From Propionigenium maris DSM 9537 (lineage in GTDB: Bacteria > Fusobacteriota > Fusobacteriia > Fusobacteriales > Fusobacteriaceae): DNA of 64,000 bases. A program made the translations under genes and the position numbers. Location of the stretch: contig NZ_BSDY01000006.1 in NCBI RefSeq assembly GCF_027925155.1, forward strand, positions 1-64,000, given 5' to 3'. Below are positions 8,602-18,220 of this stretch, piece by piece (the stretch's first letter is position 1; every line of letters begins with the position of its first letter). Below the pieces are notes generated by a model that had not been told where the DNA came from, did not search any database, and worked only from the letters and a program-made list of their open reading frames with translations.

Positions 8602-9405
8602 ATGAAAAAAATATGCATCATATACAATGAAAGTAAGACCGAGGCGCTTTCCTTCTACAATGAGAGTGTGGAGTACTTCAGGCAGAGGGGGTATGACAAC
8701 TGCGGAAGGGAGGAAGCCCATGATTCAGATATGGCTGTGATAATCGGAGGGGACGGAACCCTCCTCAGGGCAGCCAAGGAGCTTCTGAGAAATGACAGGA
8801 TATTTATAGTGGCTGTAAATATGGGAAGCCTGGGCTTCCTCACTGAGATAAAGAGAGAGGAGGCCTTTGATACCTACGCCAGTGTCCTTGCAGGAAACTA
8901 TAGTCTGGAGGAAAGAAGATTTCTTCAGGTAGATGTAAGGGGAGTAAGGTGCTACGGCCTAAATGAGGTGGTAATATCCAAGGGGGGGACCCTGAGTAAA
9001 CTCATAAGGGTAGGGGTGGAATCAAACCACGGATATGTAAATACCTACAGGGCAGACGGAATAATAGTGGCAACTCCTACAGGGTCCACAGCTTACTCCC
9101 TGTCAGCAGGGGGACCTATACTGAAACCTACACTGAATGCCATGGTGCTGACACCTATAGCCCCTCATAACCTCAGTACCAGACCCATAGTTATAGATGG
9201 GAGCGAGGAGCTGACCCTGGAGATAGAGGATGAGGACAGGTGTGGATATATAGCCATCGATGGGGACAAGGCACTAAAGATAGGGCATGGAGACAGGGTT
9301 AAGATAAAGTATTCAGATAAAGCTCTGAGACTGGTAATCCCAGAGAGCAGGAACTACTATGGTGTATTAAGAGAAAAGTTAAAGTGGGGAGACGGGTTAT
9401 GTTAA
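8602..9405 (+). CDS. nadK: NAD kinase
   Basis: 267 residues, a normal length. It phosphorylates NAD to NADP. The signature IGGDGTLLRAAKELL (about residues 48-62) and MGSLGFLTEI, GYGLNEVVI-like GLNEVVISKGG, and TPTGSTAYSLSAGGPIL are all present, including the catalytic aspartate in GGDGT. It starts at ATG after a GGGAGGCAGG site and sits 26 bases behind the envC-like gene. Its TAA overlaps the recN start (ATGTTAA), so the pair is translationally coupled, an arrangement often seen in Firmicutes and Fusobacteria. Confidence 0.95.
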   Translation: MKKICIIYNESKTEALSFYNESVEYFRQRGYDNCGREEAHDSDMAVIIGGDGTLLRAAKELLRNDRIFIVAVNMGSLGFLTEIKREEAFDTYASVLAGNYSLEERRFLQVDVRGVRCYGLNEVVISKGGTLSKLIRVGVESNHGYVNTYRADGIIVATPTGSTAYSLSAGGPILKPTLNAMVLTPIAPHNLSTRPIVIDGSEELTLEIEDEDRCGYIAIDGDKALKIGHGDRVKIKYSDKALRLVIPESRNYYGVLREKLKWGDGLC

Positions 9406-11063
9406 GGGAATTAAGAATAGAAAACCTGGCAATAATAGAGAAGCTGGAGTTGGAGTTTGATGAGGGACTGATAACTCTTACTGGTGAAACGGGAGCAGGG
9501 AAATCTATAATTTTAAGTGGTATAAACCTTCTTATCGGGGAGAAGGCAAGTATTGAGATGCTCAGGGACGGAGCAGAGTACCTTATGGCTGAGGGGATCT
9601 TTGAAGCCAGCGAGGATCAGATCCATGAACTCCGTGAGATGGGGATAGAGGTGGAAGAGGGCGAGGAGATCATCGTCAGAAGACAGCTGGATAAGAATGG
9701 CCGTGGAAAGGCCTTTATAAACGGCAGAAGGATACCCCTATCCAGCCTCCGTGAGGTAATGGGAACCCTTGTGGACCTTGTGGGACAGCACTCCCATCAG
9801 ATGCTATTAAACAAGGGAAACCATATAAAGCTTCTGGACAAGTTCTTGAAGGAGGAAGCTGAAGGGGTAAGAAGGAGTCTGGAGCTTACTCTCGATGAGC
9901 ACAACAAGATAGACAGGCAGATAAAAGAGATAGAGGATATGAAGAAGGAGCTCCAGGAGAAGAAGGAGTTCTATGAGTTTCAGATCCAGGAGATAAACTC
10001 TGTGGACCTTGTAAGGGGAGAGGAGGATGACCTGGAGGAGGAGTATAAAAAGCTCTTCAATGCAGGAAAGATAAAGGAAAATCTGGCTGAGTCCCAGGGC
10101 CTTCTAAAGCTGGGGGAGGTTAATGCCCTTTCATTTATCTATAACTCCAAGAGGTGCCTGGAGTCTGTTGCCAAGTATGGAAGCGAGTTTGAGGAGGTCC
10201 TGGACAGGCTGGAAAAGTTATACTATGAGCTGGAGGATACCATCTATAACATCGAGAATATAGACTCAGATATCGAGATAGATGAGTTCAGACTCAATGA
10301 GGTAGTGGACAGGCTGGATAAGATAAACAACCTGAAGAAGAAGTATGGATTTACCATCGATGAGATCCTGGACTACAGGGATGATATCCAGGGGAAGCTG
10401 GATACCCTGGATGAGGGGAACTTTGAGATAAAGAAACTCCTAAAGAGGAAGGAGGAGCTTCACACCTCCTACTGGGAGTATGCTGAGGAGCTGAGAACCT
10501 ATCGTCAGGAGAAGGCGGATGAGATAGAGGCCAACCTTGGAGGGGAGCTTAAGTTCCTGAATATGAAGGATGCCAGGTTTAAGGTGGCCATTGAACCTAC
10601 AAAGAGCATGGGAAGAAGCGGAGCCGACGCAGTTGAGTTCCTTATTTCTACCAATGCCGGGCAGGGACTAAAACCCCTTTCCAAGATAGCTTCTGGAGGA
10701 GAGGTGAGCAGGATCATGCTTGCCCTGAAATCCATCTTCTCAAGTGTGGACAATGTTCCTATCCTTATCTTCGATGAGATAGATACAGGGGTAGGGGGAG
10801 AAACTGTAAGGAAGATAGCCAGCAAGCTGAAGGACATCGGTAGGAACTCCCAGGTTGTGTGTATCACCCACTCGCCGGCTATAGCATCCAAGGCACACCA
10901 GCAGTTTTACATAGAGAAGCAGAATATAGATGAGAGAACTGTAACTACAGTTAGGGGTCTGGACCCAGAGGAGAGGGTTCTGGAGATAGCCAGAATGCTT
11001 GCTGGGGAAAACCTCAGTGAGGCTGTAGTAGAGCATGCCAGAGAGCTTCTAGAAGAGGAGTAG
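9399..11063 (+). CDS. recN: DNA repair protein RecN
   Basis: 554 residues from ATG 9399, chosen over an in-frame GTG-type start at 9384 because GGGGAGACGG precedes it and the sequence MLRELRIENLAI is the conserved RecN start. RecN is an SMC-like ATPase for double-strand break repair. Walker A (GETGAGKSIILSGI), a central coiled coil (about 150-400), the ABC signature LSKIASGGEVSRIMLALKS and Walker B ILIFDEIDTGVGG are intact. It overlaps nadK by seven bases and is followed after four bases by the Xer-like gene. Confidence 0.95.
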   Translation: MLRELRIENLAIIEKLELEFDEGLITLTGETGAGKSIILSGINLLIGEKASIEMLRDGAEYLMAEGIFEASEDQIHELREMGIEVEEGEEIIVRRQLDKNGRGKAFINGRRIPLSSLREVMGTLVDLVGQHSHQMLLNKGNHIKLLDKFLKEEAEGVRRSLELTLDEHNKIDRQIKEIEDMKKELQEKKEFYEFQIQEINSVDLVRGEEDDLEEEYKKLFNAGKIKENLAESQGLLKLGEVNALSFIYNSKRCLESVAKYGSEFEEVLDRLEKLYYELEDTIYNIENIDSDIEIDEFRLNEVVDRLDKINNLKKKYGFTIDEILDYRDDIQGKLDTLDEGNFEIKKLLKRKEELHTSYWEYAEELRTYRQEKADEIEANLGGELKFLNMKDARFKVAIEPTKSMGRSGADAVEFLISTNAGQGLKPLSKIASGGEVSRIMLALKSIFSSVDNVPILIFDEIDTGVGGETVRKIASKLKDIGRNSQVVCITHSPAIASKAHQQFYIEKQNIDERTVTTVRGLDPEERVLEIARMLAGENLSEAVVEHARELLEEE

Positions 11064-11067
11064 AGTT

Positions 11068-11904
11068 ATGAGGGAGTTATTGAGAGAGTTTTTAACATAT
11101 GCAAGAGAGAAGAAAAACTTCTCCCAGGTAAGTATGGAGGCCTACAGGAAGGACCTTGAGGACTTTACCCACTTCCTTATGGGGAAGGAGTATGAGCAGG
11201 TAAGCGAGAGGGATGTCCTGGCCTACCTTGAAACCCTCAGGGAGGAGTACTCGGAAAACAGTGTTTACAGGAAGCTGGTATCCCTGAGAGCTTTCTATAA
11301 ATACCTCTATAAGCTGGAGCTTGTGGACAAGCTTCCCATGGAGAACCTGGATCCGGTAAAACCCACAGTTAAGATTCCAGAGACCCTTGAGTGGGAAGAG
11401 GTAAGAAGGATAATGGACCAGTGCGGGAGCAAGCCCAAGGGATACAGGGACAAGCTCCTTATAAAGGTCCTCCTGGAAACGGGGCTTCTCATATCCGATG
11501 TACTGGATATAAGAAAATCGGAGTTGAAGGAAAACTCCTACAAAAGGATAAAATATATTAAGAATGGAAACCTTCACTTTATAGAGATAAGTGATACCCT
11601 AGGAGAAGAACTGAAGGAGTTTACAGAGTCTATCACCGAGGAGAGTGATATGCTCTTTAATGGTATCACCAGGCAGAATTTTGGTGCCAGGTTTAAGGTG
11701 TATGGGCAGAAGGCTGGAATAGAGAGAAAGGTCTATCCCAATATGCTTAGAAACACCCTGGCAAAAAAGTATGTAGGTGAGGGAATAGAGGAGCTGAAGG
11801 AAAAGCTTCACTATGAGAGCCTCGAAGGAACAGGAGTCTATATGACCAGAAATTTTGATAAATTAAGAGAGATCTATATGAAGATAGGTATAGGTGACGA
11901 TTAA
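11068..11904 (+). CDS. Tyrosine recombinase-like protein lacking catalytic residues
   Basis: 278 residues with the two-domain XerC/XerD layout: an N-terminal SAM-like core-binding domain (FLTYAREKKNFSQVSMEAYR through about 95) and a catalytic-fold domain. Of the R-K-H-R-H-Y set, the first arginine is leucine (TGLLISDV for TGLRISEL), the HxxR histidine is asparagine (NMLRNTL) and the second histidine aligns with tyrosine (LHYESLEG). Only the HxxR arginine and the final tyrosine (GVYMTRN) remain. It is full length and in an operon with recN and era. I infer a recombinase-derived DNA-binding protein rather than a working XerC/D. Confidence 0.8.
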   Translation: MRELLREFLTYAREKKNFSQVSMEAYRKDLEDFTHFLMGKEYEQVSERDVLAYLETLREEYSENSVYRKLVSLRAFYKYLYKLELVDKLPMENLDPVKPTVKIPETLEWEEVRRIMDQCGSKPKGYRDKLLIKVLLETGLLISDVLDIRKSELKENSYKRIKYIKNGNLHFIEISDTLGEELKEFTESITEESDMLFNGITRQNFGARFKVYGQKAGIERKVYPNMLRNTLAKKYVGEGIEELKEKLHYESLEGTGVYMTRNFDKLREIYMKIGIGDD

Positions 11905-11916
11905 GAAGGAGAAGAG

Positions 11917-12813
11917 ATGAAAGCAGGATTTATAGCAGTAGTAGGAAGACCAAATGTAGGAAAATCAACTCTTACAAACAAACTTGTAAGTGAGAAGGTA
12001 GCCATCGTATCGGATAAGGCGGGAACTACAAGGGATTCAATAAAGGGAATATTAAACCACGGAGGAAACCAGTATATCTTTATAGATACTCCGGGAATCC
12101 ATAAACCAAAGCACCTTTTAGGCGAGCACATGACAAGCGTGGCTATCCAGACCCTTAAGGAGGTAGAGGTTATCCTATTTGTACTGGACGGAAGTCAGGA
12201 GATCAGTACAGGGGACCAGTTTGTAATGGAAAGGATCGAGGAAGCTAGAAACACTCCGAGAGTTCTTGTAATAAACAAGATCGACAAGATGAGTGATGAG
12301 GCTATGGAGGCTAAGAGAGCGGAGATAGAGGAGAAGTTAGGTAAGTTTGACGGTGTGGTAGAGCTTTCTGCAGAGTATGCCCTGGGACTTCCAAAGCTAC
12401 TTACAGCACTGGACCCATACCTTGAGGAGGGGATGATGTACTATCCAGAGGATATGTACACAGATATGCCTATGTACAAGATAATAACTGAAACTGTAAG
12501 GGAGAAGCTCCTTCACAAGACAAGGGATGAGATACCTCACTCTATAGCAGTGGAGATCGTGGATGTAGTTAGAAGACCAAATGGTAAGGACAGATATGAT
12601 ATAAATATCTATGTGGAGAGATCATCCCAGAAGGGGATCGTTATCGGTCAGAACGGTAAGGTCCTTAAGGAAGTGGGGATAGAGGCAAGAAGAGATATAG
12701 AGGAAATACTAGGTAAGAAGATATATATGAACCTTTGGGTAAAGGTAAAGGAAAAGTGGAGAAAGAAGAAACCATTCCTAAAGGAAATGGGATATCACCT
12801 GGACGAGGATTAA
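11917..12813 (+). CDS. era: GTPase Era
   Basis: 298 residues. Era is an essential GTPase that binds 16S rRNA near its 3' end during small-subunit maturation. G1 (GRPNVGKST), the TTRDS G2 region, G3 (DTPG), G4 (NKID) and the C-terminal KH domain (about 205-298, with IVIGQNGKVLKEVGIEARRD) are intact. The ATG follows AAGAAGGAGAAGAG. It is in the same co-directional run as recN, with a phosphoesterase six bases downstream. Confidence 0.96.
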   Translation: MKAGFIAVVGRPNVGKSTLTNKLVSEKVAIVSDKAGTTRDSIKGILNHGGNQYIFIDTPGIHKPKHLLGEHMTSVAIQTLKEVEVILFVLDGSQEISTGDQFVMERIEEARNTPRVLVINKIDKMSDEAMEAKRAEIEEKLGKFDGVVELSAEYALGLPKLLTALDPYLEEGMMYYPEDMYTDMPMYKIITETVREKLLHKTRDEIPHSIAVEIVDVVRRPNGKDRYDINIYVERSSQKGIVIGQNGKVLKEVGIEARRDIEEILGKKIYMNLWVKVKEKWRKKKPFLKEMGYHLDED

Positions 12814-12819
12814 TATAGG

Positions 12820-13449
12820 TTGAAAAATAAAGGCCATCACGGACCAGACTATAAGCTTCTGGTCGTAAGTGATGAGGAAACTCTTATCAAATACCCAGAG
12901 GAAAAGTTAAAAACCATGTTTAAGGATGTGGATCTCATAATATCCTGTGGAGATCTGTCCAACCACTATCTTGATTACCTGGTTACCATCTTGAATAAAC
13001 CCCTGGTTTATGTAAATGGAAATCATGTGTACGGCCCGGATCACGATATATCCTTCTGCACCAATGTAGACGGGGGAGGAATAGCCAAGGTAAAGGGCCT
13101 GATGATAGTGGGGTTTGACGGATCCAGGATGTATTCAGGAGGAGACCACCAGTACACTGAAGCCCAGATGAGGATTCAGGTATGGAGGGCCTGCTCCAAA
13201 CTGCTCTTGAAAAAACCAGATATTGTAGTGAGTCATGCCCCGGTGGCTGGGGTTCACGAGGGGAAGCACGAGGTGCACAAGGGATTTCTATGCTTTAAAA
13301 AGGCACTGGAGTTCCTGAGACCCAAGCTGTGGCTCCACGGGCACATACACCTTAAAGATCACCATCAAGTGCAGGAAACAGCCTATAAAGATACCAGGAT
13401 AGTAAATGCTTTTGGATATAAGGTAGTCCACCTGAAAAAAGAGAGGTGA
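12820..13449 (+). CDS. Metallophosphoesterase
   Basis: 209 residues starting at TTG 12820, close behind era. The calcineurin-like signature is partly altered at the start (LLVVSDEET in place of DxH) but continues with IISCGDLS, YVNGNHV, VVSHAPVAG and LWLHGHIH, so the GD, GNH and GHxH metal motifs are present. It probably acts on a small phosphodiester or phosphoprotein. It overlaps nothing but is followed eight bases later by the ParB-like gene, suggesting joint expression. Confidence 0.85.
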   Translation: MKNKGHHGPDYKLLVVSDEETLIKYPEEKLKTMFKDVDLIISCGDLSNHYLDYLVTILNKPLVYVNGNHVYGPDHDISFCTNVDGGGIAKVKGLMIVGFDGSRMYSGGDHQYTEAQMRIQVWRACSKLLLKKPDIVVSHAPVAGVHEGKHEVHKGFLCFKKALEFLRPKLWLHGHIHLKDHHQVQETAYKDTRIVNAFGYKVVHLKKER

Positions 13450-13456
13450 TGGACAG

Positions 13457-15277
13457 GTGTATTTAAGCGATGAAAGAGCAAGGGAGGCCTATAAAAGCTT
13501 TCTGAGAAAGAGGGGAATCTTTGGGTTCTCTCTAAATGTGCAGGAGCTTAAGAGATTTAAGGATATACAGAAGGAGAGTAAGGCCTACAACAACAGCTTT
13601 CTGGGGATAAAAAATGTTTCCCTGGATGAGATTGTGGGAAGTGTTGAAAAATACGGAGACTTTGACAGGGATTTTATTCCCACCAACTCTATAATAGAGG
13701 ACAGGTGGTGCAGAATATATAAGGAGGTCATGGGGGATGCCAACCTTCCCCCGGTGAACCTCTATAAGATAAGGGATGAATACTTTGTGTATGACGGGAA
13801 CCACAGAATATCTGTAGCTAAGTTTATGAACTATAAGTTTATAGAGGCTGAGGTGACTGAGTTCTTCCCTACGGGAGATAGCGAGGAGGATGTCATCTAC
13901 CGAGAGAGGTTTGCCTTTGAGAAGGAAACGGGACTCGAGGGGATAGTAGTGACCAGTGCAGGGAGCTATGAGAGGCTCAAAAGAAACATATGGGATTTCA
14001 AAAATGACTCAAGGACGGAGCAGGGAAGCTTTGAAGAGGCAGCCAGGGAGTGGTATGAAAAACTCTACCGTCCTGTAAGGGAGATAATTGCCAGCAACAC
14101 CCTCCTCACCTCCTCACGTAAGGGAGGGGACCTCTTCCTGAGCTACTTGGATCACAAGTACTACCTGTCGGAATACAGAAAGTATAATGTGGGTTACACC
14201 TTCTCCCTCATAGACTTCATAAATTATATGAAGGTAAAATCTGGGGAGAAGGTATACACTACCTTTAAGGTGGACAGGAACTTTATAACAACCTTTAGAA
14301 ATCTCTATGATTTTGATAAGAAGATATTTTATAAACCTGACTACCAGGAGAAGTTTGCCATCCTGAGAGAGTTCAGCAACCGCAAGTTCTCTAGGGAAAA
14401 TCATATAATAGGCGAGGTAGAGCTCTACAGATACCTAAATAATATAGACAGCTTCAGAGAGGGTATAGACCTTTGGTTTACCGAGGTATATGCCCAGTAC
14501 TATGAGCTTTTCCTGGAAAAAAGTCAGGTTCTTGGAGGGAAGCCCCTCTTTGACGAGGATCAGGATATAATAGAGGATATTGTGAGGTACTCCAGGGAGT
14601 ACAGAAAGAGAGAGAAGGAGATCCTAGCTCCGAGGGAGATAGTTTTTAACTATATGCTAGACGTATATCTTCCCATCCTCTCCATATTGGAAAACAAAAG
14701 AAGTAATAAGGAGAAGAGGGAGCTGTATCTAAATATCAGCCACAGATACCTCTACTACCTAAGGTATGGAGGAGAGATGAGGCTGGTTGACTTTGAAAGA
14801 AGGTACCTCAGCGAGGGATCCTATACCACCTTCATAGGAGGAGCATTTAACCTTAAGGTAAACAGGGGAGATATGTTCAGGGACATAAAGAAGCTTCTCA
14901 TCTACTATGCACCTACTAAATCTCAGGGAGAGAAGCAGGTAGAGGATTTCTACAAGGTTGTGGAAATATACCATGGAACCGATAGCTTTAAGACCATCCA
15001 TAACCTGAGAGAAAGCCTTATCTCCACCATGGAGAGGGATCCTGAGGTTAACTGGGTGGTTGATATCCTTCAAAGGGATCTGGAGATACTGTCTCAGAGA
15101 AGGGAAGTAATTATAAATTATAATACCAAAAGGGTGCTCAAGTATGTAAAGGGAATCTGGAAAAACTACTCCCTCATCGACTACTATGCAACTCTCATAC
15201 CTCTTGATTTTAGAGAGGGAGAGGGAAATATAGGAGAAACAGCCCTGGAATATATGAAGAGAGATTTTAGATACTAA
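13457..15277 (+). CDS. Large protein with N-terminal ParB-like domain
   Basis: 606 residues, starting at GTG after GGTGATGGACAGG. The region around residues 95-135 (VNLYKIRDEYFVYDGNHRIS followed by VAKFMNY) has the ParB/Srx-fold signature with DGNHR, a fold that binds DNA and in some members uses nucleotides. The remaining 470 residues are charged and helical, rich in Tyr, Arg and Lys, with no recognised domain. It lacks a signal peptide and is predicted cytoplasmic. It closes the long operon beginning at ftsE or later and is followed by a terminator. A role is not assigned. Confidence 0.75.
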   Translation: MYLSDERAREAYKSFLRKRGIFGFSLNVQELKRFKDIQKESKAYNNSFLGIKNVSLDEIVGSVEKYGDFDRDFIPTNSIIEDRWCRIYKEVMGDANLPPVNLYKIRDEYFVYDGNHRISVAKFMNYKFIEAEVTEFFPTGDSEEDVIYRERFAFEKETGLEGIVVTSAGSYERLKRNIWDFKNDSRTEQGSFEEAAREWYEKLYRPVREIIASNTLLTSSRKGGDLFLSYLDHKYYLSEYRKYNVGYTFSLIDFINYMKVKSGEKVYTTFKVDRNFITTFRNLYDFDKKIFYKPDYQEKFAILREFSNRKFSRENHIIGEVELYRYLNNIDSFREGIDLWFTEVYAQYYELFLEKSQVLGGKPLFDEDQDIIEDIVRYSREYRKREKEILAPREIVFNYMLDVYLPILSILENKRSNKEKRELYLNISHRYLYYLRYGGEMRLVDFERRYLSEGSYTTFIGGAFNLKVNRGDMFRDIKKLLIYYAPTKSQGEKQVEDFYKVVEIYHGTDSFKTIHNLRESLISTMERDPEVNWVVDILQRDLEILSQRREVIINYNTKRVLKYVKGIWKNYSLIDYYATLIPLDFREGEGNIGETALEYMKRDFRY

Positions 15278-15290
15278 GGGATCTCTAATA

Positions 15291-15325
15291 AAACCCTTGT
15301 TTTGAATGGAACAGGGGTTTTTTTA
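15291..15325 (+). terminator. Terminator after the ParB-like gene
   Basis: AAACCCTTGT pairs with ACAGGGGTTT (one mismatch) around a short loop and is followed by T7. Confidence 0.85.
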
Positions 15326-15410
15326 TTGCCCTGAACTCCTTTGTTCATTTGTAAAAATATGTATTTTTTGATATAATATATTCTAGCAAAATTTATGGAA
15401 AGGGAGTCTT

Positions 15411-18176
15411 ATGTTTGACAAGTTGAAGAAGAATATAGGAAAGAAGAAGGATGTTCTGAAGACTGAAGAGGTTTACTTCAAGCTTGCCTTTGATGACCGT
15501 GGAGCCTATGTAGAAGTGGTGGATTCCAAGGGTCAGGAGCAGTATGAGGTAGTGGCCAGCCAGCAGGATGTCAATACAAGGGAAGTATTAAAGTGTATAG
15601 AGCACATAAGAGAGGGTAACCTATTTTCCATCTCGTGGGACAATGTTCCAGACAGGATCTACTTGGATACCAACTTTCATCTCCTTGAGCTTTTAAAACA
15701 CAGCAAGTATCTTGTAAATGAGAAGATGGAGATAATTGAATTTGTCGATTCAGAGGAGAAAACCCTTACACTGAAGATAGAGGAGACAGATGAAGAGGGT
15801 AAGAAGCTGAGGTCTAGCTTATTACTAGAGGGGAAGTCTCACGAGTATAAGTTTTTAAATGATGGAATAGTCCTGTGTGACACCAAGATATACAGAATAA
15901 AAAATATCGGGGAAAGCTATATGGAAGCAGGAGATCTGAACTCTGAATTTCCAAAGGAGGAGCTTGAAAGTTTCCTGACAGTATCTCTGTCCTACTTCCT
16001 GAACCTGGAGATAGAGTACAGGGACTATAGGGTGGTCTTTGATAAAGAAAGGGAGCTGAAACCTCAGATAATAATAGAAAAGATATCCAGGGATAACAGC
16101 TTATATCTGAATATAGGCCTTACCCTGTCTACCCTGAGCTATGAGTTCTTATCGGAGTATGATATAAACAGAGCAGCCATAGTAAATGATATGGAGAACA
16201 AGATATCCATATGTGATGTAAACCTTCATAAGATAGGCCAGGCTATAGAGGAGGTAGTAAAACTTCTTACTAAACTTCAGAGGCGTCTTAAGCTTCGTGA
16301 GGGGTACTACCTGGACGGAAACCTTATCATCCTTCAAGAGAAGCTAGCTAAGGAGTTCATTACCAAGGAACTACTTCAGATGGTAGGTAAGTATAAGATA
16401 GTAGGAACGGATAAGCTTAAGAAGTATAAGATAAGAACTGTAAAGCCCAAGCTTGTAACCAACCTCCAGCACTCAATAGATTTCCTAGAGGGAGATGTGG
16501 AGCTGGATATAGATGGGGAGAAGTTCTCGATCTTTGACGTACTGGCGTCCTACAAGAAGGACTCCTATATAGTCCTAAGTGACGGAACCAATGCCCTTAT
16601 AAATAAAAAGTATATAGAGAAGCTGGAAAGACTCTTTAAGAAGAAGGATGACAAAGCCAAGGTTTCCTTCTTTGATCTTCCCCTGGTAGAGGACCTGATA
16701 GATGACAAGGTGCTTTTGGGAGAGATGAACAAGAGTAAGGATGTTTTCAGAGGGCTTAATGATCTGGCAATATATGAGGGAGAGAAACCTCCAGTAAAGG
16801 CAACTCTTAGAGAGTATCAGGACTATGGTTACAGGTGGCTGAGCTATCTTCTGGAAAACCAACTGGGAGGATGTCTGGCAGATGATATGGGACTGGGGAA
16901 GACCCTTCAGGCTATTGCTATCCTGTCAAAGGTTCACAGTACCAGCAACCTACCAAGTCTTGTAGCCATGCCAAAGAGTCTGGTGTATAACTGGGACAAT
17001 GAGATAAAGAAGTTCAGTCCCAACTTAAATGTAAAGATCTACTATGGAAACAACAGGGATATAAATGAGATAGAGGGAGCAGATGTTGTTCTTACAACCT
17101 ATGGAACGGTGAGAAATGATATAAAACTTCTAAAGGATATAGAGTTTGAGATGGTTATCTTAGATGAGTCTCAAAACATTAAAAATGTAAACTCCCAGAC
17201 AACCAAGGCAGTGATGCTTCTGAACTCCAGAAACAGGATCGCTCTTTCGGGAACCCCTGTGGAAAACAACCTTGGGGAACTCTACTCCCTATTCAGGTTC
17301 CTAAATCCAACTATGTTTGGAGGAATAGAGGAGTTTAATACCTTCTATGCCAACCCTATACAGAGGGACAACGACCAGGAGGTAATAGAGGAACTGAAGA
17401 AGAAGATCTACCCATTTATCCTAAGAAGAACCAAGAGAGAGGTACTTAAGGATCTTCCAGATAAGATAGAGAAGACCCTCTTCCTGGAGATGAATGAGAA
17501 GCAGAAGAAGCTCTACGATGAGAGAAGGATGTTCTACTACGACCTTATCCACAACCAGATAAAGGAACATGGAATAGGAAGAAGCCAGATCTTCATCCTT
17601 CAGGCATTGAATGAACTGAGACAGATAGCTAGCTGCCCAGAGATGAAGAGCAGCGACATGGTATCCTCTATAAAGAGAGAGGTGCTTATAGAGCAGATAA
17701 AGGATGCTGTGGATAACGGTCACAAGATACTGGTGTTCACCAACTTTATAAAATCCATAGATAATATATGCGAGGATCTGAACAAAGCAGGGATAAAGCA
17801 TATATCCATGACTGGAGGAACCAAGGACAGACAGTCACTGGTGGAGAAGTTCCAGAACGATAAGAAGTGCAAGGTCTTTGTAATGACCCTTAAAACAGGG
17901 GGAGTTGGATTAAACCTTACAGCAGCAGACACGATATTTATCTATGATCCTTGGTGGAATAAGACAGCGGAGGATCAGGCAGTGGACAGATCCCATAGGA
18001 TGGGTCAGGACAGAACGGTATTCTCCTACAAGATGATTACCAAGGGGACTATAGAGGAAAAGATACTGAAACTACAAGAGGAGAAGAGCAGACTCTTTGA
18101 TAACCTCATATCCAGTGACAGTGCAACAGTAAAGACACTGAGTGAAAAGGATATAGAGTATATCCTAGGGGAGTAA
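15411..18176 (+). CDS. SNF2-family DEAD/DEAH-box helicase
   Basis: 921 residues. The C-terminal half (from about residue 465) is a complete Swi2/Snf2 motor: DDMGLGKTLQAIAILSK (Walker A), VILDESQNIKN (DEAH-equivalent DESQ), LSGTPVENNLGELYSLFRFL, then the helicase C lobe with FVMTLKTGGVGLNLTAADT and DPWWNKTAEDQAVDRSHRMG plus the QDR that follows. The N-terminal 460 residues have no recognised domain and no SWIM zinc motif. SNF2 proteins translocate on DNA or RNA-protein complexes. It has a proper ribosome site (AAAGGGAG) and is followed at 44 bases by a gene of unknown function that may encode a partner. Confidence 0.92.
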   Translation: MFDKLKKNIGKKKDVLKTEEVYFKLAFDDRGAYVEVVDSKGQEQYEVVASQQDVNTREVLKCIEHIREGNLFSISWDNVPDRIYLDTNFHLLELLKHSKYLVNEKMEIIEFVDSEEKTLTLKIEETDEEGKKLRSSLLLEGKSHEYKFLNDGIVLCDTKIYRIKNIGESYMEAGDLNSEFPKEELESFLTVSLSYFLNLEIEYRDYRVVFDKERELKPQIIIEKISRDNSLYLNIGLTLSTLSYEFLSEYDINRAAIVNDMENKISICDVNLHKIGQAIEEVVKLLTKLQRRLKLREGYYLDGNLIILQEKLAKEFITKELLQMVGKYKIVGTDKLKKYKIRTVKPKLVTNLQHSIDFLEGDVELDIDGEKFSIFDVLASYKKDSYIVLSDGTNALINKKYIEKLERLFKKKDDKAKVSFFDLPLVEDLIDDKVLLGEMNKSKDVFRGLNDLAIYEGEKPPVKATLREYQDYGYRWLSYLLENQLGGCLADDMGLGKTLQAIAILSKVHSTSNLPSLVAMPKSLVYNWDNEIKKFSPNLNVKIYYGNNRDINEIEGADVVLTTYGTVRNDIKLLKDIEFEMVILDESQNIKNVNSQTTKAVMLLNSRNRIALSGTPVENNLGELYSLFRFLNPTMFGGIEEFNTFYANPIQRDNDQEVIEELKKKIYPFILRRTKREVLKDLPDKIEKTLFLEMNEKQKKLYDERRMFYYDLIHNQIKEHGIGRSQIFILQALNELRQIASCPEMKSSDMVSSIKREVLIEQIKDAVDNGHKILVFTNFIKSIDNICEDLNKAGIKHISMTGGTKDRQSLVEKFQNDKKCKVFVMTLKTGGVGLNLTAADTIFIYDPWWNKTAEDQAVDRSHRMGQDRTVFSYKMITKGTIEEKILKLQEEKSRLFDNLISSDSATVKTLSEKDIEYILGE

Positions 18177-18220
18177 AAAAGATCAGAAATGGAAGAAACA
18201 TTCTGGGATAGGAGAGAATA

